Origin: SSS58A sp041648155
Lineage (GTDB): Bacteria > Krumholzibacteriota > Krumholzibacteriia > Krumholzibacteriales > Krumholzibacteriaceae
Direction: 5' to 3'
Length of the DNA stretch: 7,385 nt
Assembly (NCBI GenBank): GCA_041648155.1
Contig: JBAZPL010000130.1
Span: 1 to 7,385, forward strand
The notes under the pieces were generated by a model. The model did not search any database and was not told the DNA's origin. It saw only the letters and a list, made by a program, of their open reading frames with translations. Below, in pieces: positions 1 to 5,824 of this stretch; positions within the stretch are counted from its first letter, which is position 1, and each line of letters begins with the position of its first letter. The position numbers and the translations under genes are program-made.

Positions 1-861
1 CTGCCAGTAATCCATCGTTCGCTGGTTCGTGATGGCGCGCGCGACTCGGTACTCGCCCGAGTTGTACGCGGCGAGGGCGAGGGGCCACGATCCGAAGAGA
101 TCGTAGAGATATTTCAGGTAGTTGGCCGCGGCGTAGGTCGCCGCGACGATATCCTTGCGCTCGTCCAGCCACCAGTTGATCCGCAGCCCGAACAGTTTCC
201 CCGTTCCCGTCATGAACTGCCAGGGACCGATCGCCTTCATGTACGACCTCGCGCTGAGGTTGAGGCCGCTTTCGATGACCGCGAGGTAGAGAAGATCGCG
301 GGGAATCCCGACGTCGACGAGGATCGGCTCTATGATGTCCCTGAAGGAGCCGACGCGCGCGAGCCAGCGCGAGAAATGCTTGCGTCCCGCTCCCTGAAAA
401 TAGTCGATCCAATGCTCCGTTTTGCGGTTGTATTCAATCTCGATCTCTTCCTCGACGACGTTGTTGAGAGCGATCGAATCGATGAGCGTGACCATATGGG
501 GGCTCGTTTCACGCTCCATTTCATCGTCGGACATGCGCTGGAGCAGGCACAGAGCTCTTCCTTCGAGGTATTCGAGGCGCTCGCAGACCGGAGCTTCCGG
601 AGACGTTGTCCTGAGGCCGGCGACCGCTTGCACGAGGTCGTTCGCGGATGATGCGGCCAGATCAAATTGGCCGAAGTAGAAATATGCGGAAGCGCGATCG
701 AACTTCTGCTCGAGGACGAGAAGCTGGGGAGAGCGGCGATATATATCGTCCGTCTGGCCGGCGTCTCCGCCGGAAACCCCGAGCGCCCTTCCCGGAGTGA
801 ACCGGACGCCCAGAATAAAGGCAGAGACGAATAGAATGACCGGCAACGTTTTTGCTTTCAT
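1..861 (-). CDS. mltD: Secreted MltD-type lytic transglycosylase (partial, C-terminus outside window)
   Basis: This reading frame is open for 287 codons from an ATG at 861 down to base 1, so the C-terminus is missing. Lytic transglycosylases of this class (GH23 / SLT fold) cleave the MurNAc-GlcNAc bond of peptidoglycan in the periplasm, leaving a 1,6-anhydro end. Residues 1-28 look like a type I signal peptide: Lys2/Lys4, hydrophobic residues 6-19, and an A-L-G cleavage site near 28. There is no lipobox Cys, unlike E. coli MltD. Residues 35-170 are an unrecognised, mostly helical-looking region. The SLT domain starts near 180: catalytic Glu197 in IESGLN, then GPWQFM (212-217), WLDER (231-235) and LALAAYNSG (261-269), all in family order. 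LysM repeats, common after this domain, would lie off the window. The start is supported by a GAGG Shine-Dalgarno 7 nt upstream. The assignment to the family is secure; the exact MltD subtype is inferred. Confidence 0.9.
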   Translation of the reverse strand, partial: MKAKTLPVILFVSAFILGVRFTPGRALGVSGGDAGQTDDIYRRSPQLLVLEQKFDRASAYFYFGQFDLAASSANDLVQAVAGLRTTSPEAPVCERLEYLEGRALCLLQRMSDDEMERETSPHMVTLIDSIALNNVVEEEIEIEYNRKTEHWIDYFQGAGRKHFSRWLARVGSFRDIIEPILVDVGIPRDLLYLAVIESGLNLSARSYMKAIGPWQFMTGTGKLFGLRINWWLDERKDIVAATYAAANYLKYLYDLFGSWPLALAAYNSGEYRVARAITNQRTMDYWQ

Positions 862-868
862 GCCTATA

Positions 869-874
869 CCTCGC
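869..874 (-). promoter_or_regulatory. Ribosome binding site of the lytic transglycosylase
   Basis: Read on the minus strand this is GCGAGG, with 7 nt separating it from the ATG at 861. It supports that ATG as the start, which also places a clean signal peptide at the N-terminus. Confidence 0.6.
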
Positions 875-902
875 GACTCCCGTCAATATATTGGATCACG
901 GG

Positions 903-908
903 ATTATA
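903..908 (-). promoter_or_regulatory. Putative -10 box for the lytic transglycosylase
   Basis: A perfect TATAAT on the minus strand lies about 41 nt upstream of the ATG at 861, which would give a 5' leader of roughly 35 nt. No good -35 hexamer is seen at 16-18 nt spacing (the 17-nt position reads AATCGG). The call therefore rests on the -10 match and its position in a divergent intergenic region. Confidence 0.4.
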
Positions 909-971
909 TTCAAGAAAATGTGAGACCGATTCATTCCCCGGAAACGGCGCACTTCTCGAGGGTTCTTTTGA

Positions 972-1000
972 TGGCAATGCGCCTGCGGGTAGTGTATAAT
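972..1000 (+). promoter_or_regulatory. Putative sigma70-type promoter for the diguanylate cyclase
   Basis: A perfect TATAAT at 995-1000 is preceded, at a 17-nt spacer, by a weak -35-like TGGCAA (972-977, 3 of 6 matches to TTGACA). A better-looking TTGATG at 968-973 is 21 nt away, which is too far. Transcription would start near 1007, about 45 nt before the ATG at 1053. The -10 box is the convincing part. Confidence 0.45.
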
Positions 1001-1035
1001 TGTAGTTGGCACAAACGATAATGGGCGATCACGCC

Positions 1036-1047
1036 AGGTGAAGAAGG
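1036..1047 (+). promoter_or_regulatory. Shine-Dalgarno region that decides the cyclase start
   Basis: AGGTGA (1036-1041) followed by AAGAAGG (1041-1047) lies directly upstream of the ATG at 1053, with 5 nt after AAGAAGG. The upstream in-frame GTG at 1038 sits inside this purine-rich stretch and has no Shine-Dalgarno of its own, so 1053 is the preferred start. Confidence 0.5.
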
Positions 1048-1052
1048 CAGTC

Positions 1053-2351
1053 ATGCACCGAGGAATTGAGCGAGATTATCGATACCTTCTTTCACGGATC
1101 ATTCCCCGTCATCTTCTTTCCACCGAGCGGCGGGCCGAGCTTGAAGGTATCCTGGCGAGCGGGGGCCGTTTCGATCTCGTCAGGGAAGCGTATGTGTCGA
1201 TGGAGGAGCTTGCCCGTACGGGCGCCTTCCTCAACGGCAGCGTGAGCGCGGCGGACGGAAACGTCTCGATCTCTTACCGTTCGGCGCTTCAGGCCATGAC
1301 GATAACGCTCGCCATGACCGCGGTCGAGTGGGAGAACGTCACGGGCGTGAGACGCCGCACGGAGGGGATTCTCCCCTCCGTATTCGCGGGCATCATCTCG
1401 TCGCTCGCCCTGAACGATTCTTCGAAAACCGTGATCACGAGGATCGATGATCTGCTCTCGCTCGCGGGCCGCATCTCCGACGGCGCGCAGGGAAAGCTGC
1501 TTTTCGTCAAGTCGATTCCCGCGATCCGCGAGTTCTCCCGGGAGAAAGCCGCTTTCCTGCCCCTGAACGAAGCGTTGAAGCGGAAGCTCTACCACTCATG
1601 CCTCACGAGCGGCATGCCGCACGCGTTCACCAGGATCACGGGCGGATCCTCGACCGAAAGCGCATACGCAATCGATGGGGCGACGAAATCGATACTCATG
1701 ATTCCCCTCCAGGCCGGCGAGGTCAAATGGGCGATACTAGAGATTCATCTGCCGGACGAATCTCCCCCGGACCCCAATGCCCTGTCGAACTTCCATATTC
1801 TCGCGGAGGGGCTTGTGCGGCTCATCGAGAACAACGCCCTGCTCGAGAAGATGGTCTCGATCGATCGTCTCACCCAGGTGCATAACCGGAACTACTACGA
1901 GATGCAGGTTCCCCTCGAGATCGAGCGGGCGAACCGCAACAAGATGACCCTTGCCTTTCTCATCATCGACATCGACGACTTCAAGAAGGTGAACGACGTT
2001 TACGGACACGCGGTGGGTGATCATGTGCTGCGGCTCGTTGCCCAGACGGTGCGAAAATCGCTCCGCAAGATCGATCTTCTCTTCAGGTACGGGGGAGAGG
2101 AATTCATCGTGCTCTTGCCGGGAACAGGCGCCGAATCGGCTCAGAGGACCGCCGAGAGGATCCGCGGGATCGTGGCGCGCGCGGAGCATCCGCTCGACGA
2201 CGAAAAAAAGGTGAAGGTGACGATCAGTATCGGCGGCTGCATCTATCCGCAGGACGCGCAGAACGAAAGCCATCTCTTGCGCATGGCGGATAAAGCGCTC
2301 TACCTGGCCAAGGAAAAGGGGAAGAACCGCGTCGTGTTCTGCGGCGATTGA
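1053..2351 (+). CDS. Diguanylate cyclase, GAF-like region plus GGDEF domain
   Basis: This 432-residue protein should condense two GTP into cyclic di-GMP in the cytoplasm. The C-terminal GGDEF domain spans about residues 268-430. It has DRLTQVHNR (271-279), the metal/GTP-binding DIDDFKKVND (306-315) and an active-site GGEEF (347-351). An RKID motif (338-341) sits exactly five residues before GGEEF, matching the RxxD inhibitory site used for product feedback. Residues about 173-265 look like a divergent GAF sensor: a short hydrophobic core (ILMIPLQAGEVKWAILEI) and a helix ending in LIENN.LL that leads into the cyclase. Residues 1-170 are unrecognised. There is no signal peptide or clear membrane segment, so it is probably soluble. 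The start could instead be the GTG at 1038, adding five residues, but the ATG has the better Shine-Dalgarno. Catalytic activity is predicted from motifs; the input signal is unknown. Its own promoter is likely the TATAAT at 995-1000. Confidence 0.92.
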   Translation: MHRGIERDYRYLLSRIIPRHLLSTERRAELEGILASGGRFDLVREAYVSMEELARTGAFLNGSVSAADGNVSISYRSALQAMTITLAMTAVEWENVTGVRRRTEGILPSVFAGIISSLALNDSSKTVITRIDDLLSLAGRISDGAQGKLLFVKSIPAIREFSREKAAFLPLNEALKRKLYHSCLTSGMPHAFTRITGGSSTESAYAIDGATKSILMIPLQAGEVKWAILEIHLPDESPPDPNALSNFHILAEGLVRLIENNALLEKMVSIDRLTQVHNRNYYEMQVPLEIERANRNKMTLAFLIIDIDDFKKVNDVYGHAVGDHVLRLVAQTVRKSLRKIDLLFRYGGEEFIVLLPGTGAESAQRTAERIRGIVARAEHPLDDEKKVKVTISIGGCIYPQDAQNESHLLRMADKALYLAKEKGKNRVVFCGD

Positions 2352-2362
2352 GATGGCGAGAT

Positions 2363-2389
2363 CCGGCGCGGGGTACCGTGGAGCGCCGG
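2363..2389 (+). repeat. GC-rich hairpin between cyclase and comEC
   Basis: CCGGCGC (2363-2369) and GCGCCGG (2383-2389) are perfect inverted repeats around a 13-nt loop that contains the palindrome GGTACC. The hairpin begins 11 nt after the cyclase stop. It is followed only by TTTCGC, not a real T-run, so it is at best a weak intrinsic terminator. It might instead attenuate transcription or stabilise a 3' end. Confidence 0.35.
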
Positions 2390-2419
2390 TTTCGCTGAAA
2401 TATATCAGGACGGCAGCGT

Positions 2420-2425
2420 GGGAGG
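2420..2425 (+). promoter_or_regulatory. Strong Shine-Dalgarno that fixes the comEC GTG start
   Basis: GGGAGG lies 6 nt before the GTG at 2432. An in-frame TGA at 2396-2398 leaves almost no room for a longer N-terminus, so the short N-terminal region of this ComEC is not an artefact of start choice. Confidence 0.6.
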
Positions 2426-2431
2426 TGGGCA

Positions 2432-4303
2432 GTGGTGCGGTGGTGGGCTGCCTTTTTCATTGCGGGGCTTGTTTCCCCGCCGGATGGCCGCGCGGGGCTC
2501 ATGGCGACGCTTCTCGTCGGCGGCCTCGTGCTCGGGACGGTCGCGGCTGCGAGGCGCGCGCCGCAGGTGCGGCTCGACCGCTTCGGCCGGAAACGGTTCC
2601 CCCGGGCTCTCGCCTCGTTCGCAATTTGCAGCACGGCGGCTATTATCATCTGGCAGACCGCGGGCCTGGATCGTATGGCCCGCGCTTGCTCCGGCGCCCG
2701 ATCGGTGAGTTCGGGAACGGGTTTGCGCGCGGGGTGGGCGACGCAATCTGCTCTCCGCGGGACGGCGCGCTCCGCGCGTCCGACCGGAATCCGCTCGCTT
2801 TCGCTCTCCGGCGCGCGCTCGCGGCTCCTCGATGCGCTCGACGACGGAAGGCTCACGGGACGCGCGCGCGGTCTCGTCGGGGCCCTCATCCTGGACGATC
2901 GGAGCGGCCTCGATTTCAAGATCAGCGAGATGTACTCGTACGTGGGTATCACGCATTTTCTTGCGCTCAGCGGCATGCACCTCGGCGCGATCGCGATCCC
3001 GCTTTCCCATATACTCTCGAGATTGATTCGTTCGAAACGCCGGAGCGATATCGCCTTGCTCGCCGTCCTGTGCCTCTATTCGGCGGTAGCGGGCTTCCCG
3101 GCCTCCCTGCTTCGCGCTCTTTTCCTGAGTGCCTCGATAATCGCATACCGGTTTATCGGAATGCACGCGGACCTGATCGGCTCGCTTGTCGCGGGATCAT
3201 GTGTTCTTATCGCAATCGATTCGTCGATCGCATTCGACGTTGGGTTTCAACTCTCGTTCGCCGCCGTATGCGGCATAGCGCTCATAGCGCTCCCGCTCTC
3301 GAAAAAGGTCGAAGCACGCATGCCGGGCGGTTTCGGCGGAACGATCGTGAAGGCGGTAGTGTTCCCCGCGATCATAACGTGCTCGGTGCAATTTCTCACG
3401 ATGCCGCTCGTTATCTATCTCTTCAAACGGGTGTCGCTCTTTTCTCCGGTCGTGAACGTCATTGTATCCCTGCCGTACACCGTGCTCCTGTATGCCGGAC
3501 TGCTTTATGTATTCATACCCCTGGGTCCGATGCGCGTTCTTCTTGCGCTCGGCATAAATCCCCTGTGCCGGTTCCTCGAAGTCGCGCCGGGCCTTTTTTC
3601 GCGGGGGCCGCACGCGGCGCTCTACCGGGGGGATTTCAATATCGATATGTACCTTTGCGGCGCCGCGCTGGCCGCGTGGACGCTGCAGAAAAACTGTCCG
3701 CGGAAGCGCATGATCTTTATCGCCGGCGCCGCGTGCATCACGCTTGCATTCCTTGCTCCGACCGCACGGAGGAGTGTGGCGCAGGCGCCCCGGGCCGCGG
3801 AGCATTCGCCGGAAGCGGATTCGGTCCGACGCGTTTCGTGCGGGGGAGCCGAGTATCTGGGCGCGGGAGAGGGAATCATTTTCCTGGGAGATGGGTTCAC
3901 CTCGGGAGACGCATATCGGTTCACGCGATTGCTCTGGGCGGAAGGAGTGAGACGGGCGGGACGGTGCGTCGTTGCGTCTTCGCATCTCCGGCGAAACCAC
4001 GGCCTCTTCTATCTGCTCAAAAGGATCCGCGTGGACGAAGTGCTCTGTAGCCGGTATCTTCTCCTGCGCGACGGCGATCTTCCCGCGCGTCTCGGAGCGC
4101 AAGGCGCGAAAGTCAGAGCGGTCTGCGCGGGAGAGGTTCTCCGGGACGGCCGCTGGCGGCTCGAGATCATCGGTCCCCCGTTTCCGCCGCCGCGCGGGGG
4201 GACCGTCGCGGGACGCGATGCCGTTCTCACGTGGAGACTCATTGCCGGACGAATCACATCGCTTGACTTGCCGTCGAGGCGCGGATATCATGCTGTTCCA
4301 TGA
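2432..4303 (+). CDS. comEC: ComEC/Rec2-family DNA-uptake membrane protein, short and divergent
   Basis: ComEC is the inner-membrane channel that carries single-stranded DNA into the cytoplasm during natural transformation. This 623-residue version has the family core at about 145-360: HFLALSGMHLG (175-185), GFPASLLRALF (221-231), FDVGFQLSFAAVCGI (268-282) and a hydrophobic PLVIYLF...SP.VN segment (325-342). Hydrophobic segments also lie at about 5-40, 60-77, 205-220, 248-262, 305-330, 345-365 and 425-442. B. subtilis ComEC is near 776 residues. Here the soluble OB-like region that normally sits between the first membrane helices and the core is cut to about 65 low-complexity residues (78-145). 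The C-terminal part (470-620) follows a metallo-beta-lactamase plan, but the HxHxDH-type motif reads HLRRNH (518-523), the usual VGQGD is not recognisable, and the final LLTGD-like site reads ITSLDLPS. The start is a GTG with GGGAGG 6 nt upstream. The stop overlaps purN (ATGA). The family call is firm; DNA-uptake function is uncertain given the lost motifs. Confidence 0.88.
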   Translation: MVRWWAAFFIAGLVSPPDGRAGLMATLLVGGLVLGTVAAARRAPQVRLDRFGRKRFPRALASFAICSTAAIIIWQTAGLDRMARACSGARSVSSGTGLRAGWATQSALRGTARSARPTGIRSLSLSGARSRLLDALDDGRLTGRARGLVGALILDDRSGLDFKISEMYSYVGITHFLALSGMHLGAIAIPLSHILSRLIRSKRRSDIALLAVLCLYSAVAGFPASLLRALFLSASIIAYRFIGMHADLIGSLVAGSCVLIAIDSSIAFDVGFQLSFAAVCGIALIALPLSKKVEARMPGGFGGTIVKAVVFPAIITCSVQFLTMPLVIYLFKRVSLFSPVVNVIVSLPYTVLLYAGLLYVFIPLGPMRVLLALGINPLCRFLEVAPGLFSRGPHAALYRGDFNIDMYLCGAALAAWTLQKNCPRKRMIFIAGAACITLAFLAPTARRSVAQAPRAAEHSPEADSVRRVSCGGAEYLGAGEGIIFLGDGFTSGDAYRFTRLLWAEGVRRAGRCVVASSHLRRNHGLFYLLKRIRVDEVLCSRYLLLRDGDLPARLGAQGAKVRAVCAGEVLRDGRWRLEIIGPPFPPPRGGTVAGRDAVLTWRLIAGRITSLDLPSRRGYHAVP

Positions 4304-4926
4304 AAGAAAAAACGGGGGTTGCGGTTCTCGCGTCGGGCAGGGGCAGCAATTTCGAGGCTCTTGCGCGCGCCTGCCTCGACAATGATTATCCTGCGGTCAT
4401 CAGGGTGCTCATCGTCGATAGCGAGGAAGCGGGGGCGATCGCGATCGCCGATTCGTTCGGGATCGAATGCGTCGTCGTCAATTGTGGCGCGAAGAAGGGT
4501 TCGATGACCCCCGAGTCGAGCGAAAGGATGGCGAATATCTGCGCCGAGCGCGGCGTCGCTCTCGTTTGTCTCGCCGGTTTCATGCGAATCTTGAAGGGGG
4601 CCCTGATGACCGGGTACCGGGGGAGGATGCTGAACGTTCATCCCGCGCTCCTTCCCGGTTTCAAGGGGCTCCACGCCCAGGAGCAGGCGCTCGCCTATGG
4701 AGTTCGCTACTCGGGGTGCACCGTTCATTTCGTCGATGAGGGTGTCGACACGGGTCCGATCGTCATTCAGCGCGTCGTTCCCGTCCTCGATGAGGATACG
4801 GTCGAGAGTTTGAGCGATCGGATATTAGATGAGGAGCATCGGGCGTATCCCGAGGCCGTGAGACTCTGGGCCGAGGGAAGGCTTCGCATCGAGGGGAGGA
4901 GGGTTATTATCCGTGAAAGGACATGA
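4300..4926 (+). CDS. purN: Phosphoribosylglycinamide formyltransferase 1 (GAR transformylase)
   Basis: PurN transfers a formyl group from 10-formyl-tetrahydrofolate to GAR, giving FGAR, the third step of IMP synthesis. The 208-residue length is typical (E. coli 212). The phosphate-binding SGRGSNFEAL is at 12-21. The catalytic segment NVHPALLPGFKGLHA (112-126) holds Asn112 and His114, and the folate-side Asp150 sits in DEGVDTGPIVIQ. These match E. coli Asn106, His108 and Asp144. The domain is complete with no frameshift. The ATG (4300-4302) overlaps the comEC stop as ATGA. No strong Shine-Dalgarno is seen, so translation is probably coupled to comEC. The TGA ends 1 nt before the purC ATG, and the purC ribosome binding site lies inside the purN 3' end. 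It is a folate-dependent PurN rather than the formate-dependent PurT, an ATP-grasp protein. Confidence 0.96.
   Translation: MKEKTGVAVLASGRGSNFEALARACLDNDYPAVIRVLIVDSEEAGAIAIADSFGIECVVVNCGAKKGSMTPESSERMANICAERGVALVCLAGFMRILKGALMTGYRGRMLNVHPALLPGFKGLHAQEQALAYGVRYSGCTVHFVDEGVDTGPIVIQRVVPVLDEDTVESLSDRILDEEHRAYPEAVRLWAEGRLRIEGRRVIIRERT
4916..4921 (+). promoter_or_regulatory. Ribosome binding site of purC, inside purN
   Basis: AAAGGA lies 6 nt before the ATG at 4928 and within the last codons of purN. It favours this ATG over the upstream in-frame GTG at 4913, which would add five residues and overlap purN. Confidence 0.6.
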
Positions 4927-4927
4927 A

Positions 4928-5824
4928 ATGCCGAACGGCCGCCGCGGGACACTTCCCGGGATCGAACCTGCGTTCAAGGGCAAGGTGCGTGATATTTACG
5001 ATCTCGGAGACCGGCTCATCATCGTCGCTTCCGACCGGATTTCGGCCTACGATTCCGTTTTGCCGACGCCGATTCCGGGCAAGGGGATAGTTCTCACGCT
5101 GCTATCCGCGGCGTGGACGAAATGGCTCACGGGGATCCCGCATCACATCCTGGAGACCGACGTTTCCGCTTTTCCGCCGCCGTATGACGCTTTCGCGCGC
5201 GAGCTCGGCGGGCGATCGATGCTTGTCCGGAAAGCGCGTCGAATCGATCTCGAATGCGTCGTGCGCGGGTATCTCGCCGGTTCCGGATGGAAGGAGTATC
5301 GCGAGAGCGGCGCCGTGTGCGGCATCCCCCTGCCGGGGGGGCTGCGGATGTCCGACAGGCTCGAAGAACCCATCTTCACTCCCTCGACCAAAGCGGATTC
5401 GGGACACGACCGGAATATCACGATCGACGAAGCTGGGGAGATCGCCGGGCCCGAGACCGTTCGGGAGGTTCGCCGGCTCAGTCTCGACATCTATCGAAAA
5501 GCGCGCGAGTACGCGGCGGCGCGCGGAATCATCATCGCCGACACGAAGTTCGAATTCGGCTTCATCGACGGGCGCGTCGCCGTTATCGACGAGGTGCTCA
5601 CCCCCGATTCGTCGCGATTCTGGCTCGCGAAAGAGTACCGGCCCGGAGAATCTCCGCCGAGTCTCGACAAGCAATTCGTGCGGGACTACCTCGACGCGAT
5701 CGGCTGGGATCACCATCCGCCGGCGCCCGAGCTGGAGGAAGATATCGTTCGCAAAACGTCCGAGCGTTATCGGATGGCGCTCAAGAGCCTGTTTCCCGAG
5801 ATCAACATCGAGAGGTATCTGTGA
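4928..5824 (+). CDS. purC: Phosphoribosylaminoimidazole-succinocarboxamide synthase (SAICAR synthetase)
   Basis: PurC uses ATP to join aspartate to CAIR, giving SAICAR. The 298-residue protein is the longer, yeast ADE1-like form rather than the about 237-residue E. coli form. The N-terminal lobe has FKGKVRDIYDLGDRL (16-30), the nucleotide-binding loop, and ASDRISAYDSVLPTPIPGKG (34-53). The central part has ECVVRGYLAGSGWKEY (109-124), substrate-binding EPIFTPSTKADSGHD (147-161) and then RNIT. The C-terminal lobe has ADTKFEFGF (204-212) and IDEVLTPDSSRFW (220-232), the Asp-rich metal site. All family motifs are present and uninterrupted. The ATG at 4928 has AAAGGA 6 nt upstream. Its TGA (5822-5824) overlaps the purH ATG as TGATG. 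Neighbouring purN and purH confirm the pathway. Confidence 0.96.
   Translation: MPNGRRGTLPGIEPAFKGKVRDIYDLGDRLIIVASDRISAYDSVLPTPIPGKGIVLTLLSAAWTKWLTGIPHHILETDVSAFPPPYDAFARELGGRSMLVRKARRIDLECVVRGYLAGSGWKEYRESGAVCGIPLPGGLRMSDRLEEPIFTPSTKADSGHDRNITIDEAGEIAGPETVREVRRLSLDIYRKAREYAAARGIIIADTKFEFGFIDGRVAVIDEVLTPDSSRFWLAKEYRPGESPPSLDKQFVRDYLDAIGWDHHPPAPELEEDIVRKTSERYRMALKSLFPEINIERYL
5811..5815 (+). promoter_or_regulatory. Ribosome binding site of purH, inside purC
   Basis: AGAGG lies 8 nt before the purH ATG at 5824 and within the last purC codons. With the TGATG overlap it points to re-initiation by ribosomes finishing purC. Confidence 0.5.

Noticed and set aside
376..886. Small open frames on both strands within the lytic transglycosylase gene
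   Set aside because: All overlap the transglycosylase frame, which has a signal peptide, a Shine-Dalgarno and the SLT catalytic motifs. The small frames have none of these.
1006..1024. TTGGCAC resembling a sigma54 -24 element
   Set aside because: No TTGC-type -12 element follows at the required spacing, and a perfect TATAAT lies just upstream.
2600..2870. Frameshift in the comEC N-terminal half
   Set aside because: The frame is open throughout, starts at a well-supported GTG, and no other frame gives a recognisable OB-like domain. I could not exclude compensating frameshifts, so this is noted under findings instead of being called a pseudogene.
2353..4050. 565-codon open frame on the plus strand overlapping comEC
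   Set aside because: It lies in another frame over comEC, its protein is dominated by Arg, Gly, Pro and Ala with no family motif, and the comEC frame has clear conserved motifs. It is a shadow of GC-rich coding.
3197..4291. 364-codon minus-strand open frame opposite comEC
   Set aside because: It is very rich in Arg and charged residues, with no motif and no start context. It is an antisense shadow of comEC.
4200..4300. Possible purine, PRPP or folate riboswitch ahead of purN
   Set aside because: The region is comEC coding sequence right up to the overlapping purN start, and no leader, terminator hairpin or conserved aptamer core is visible.
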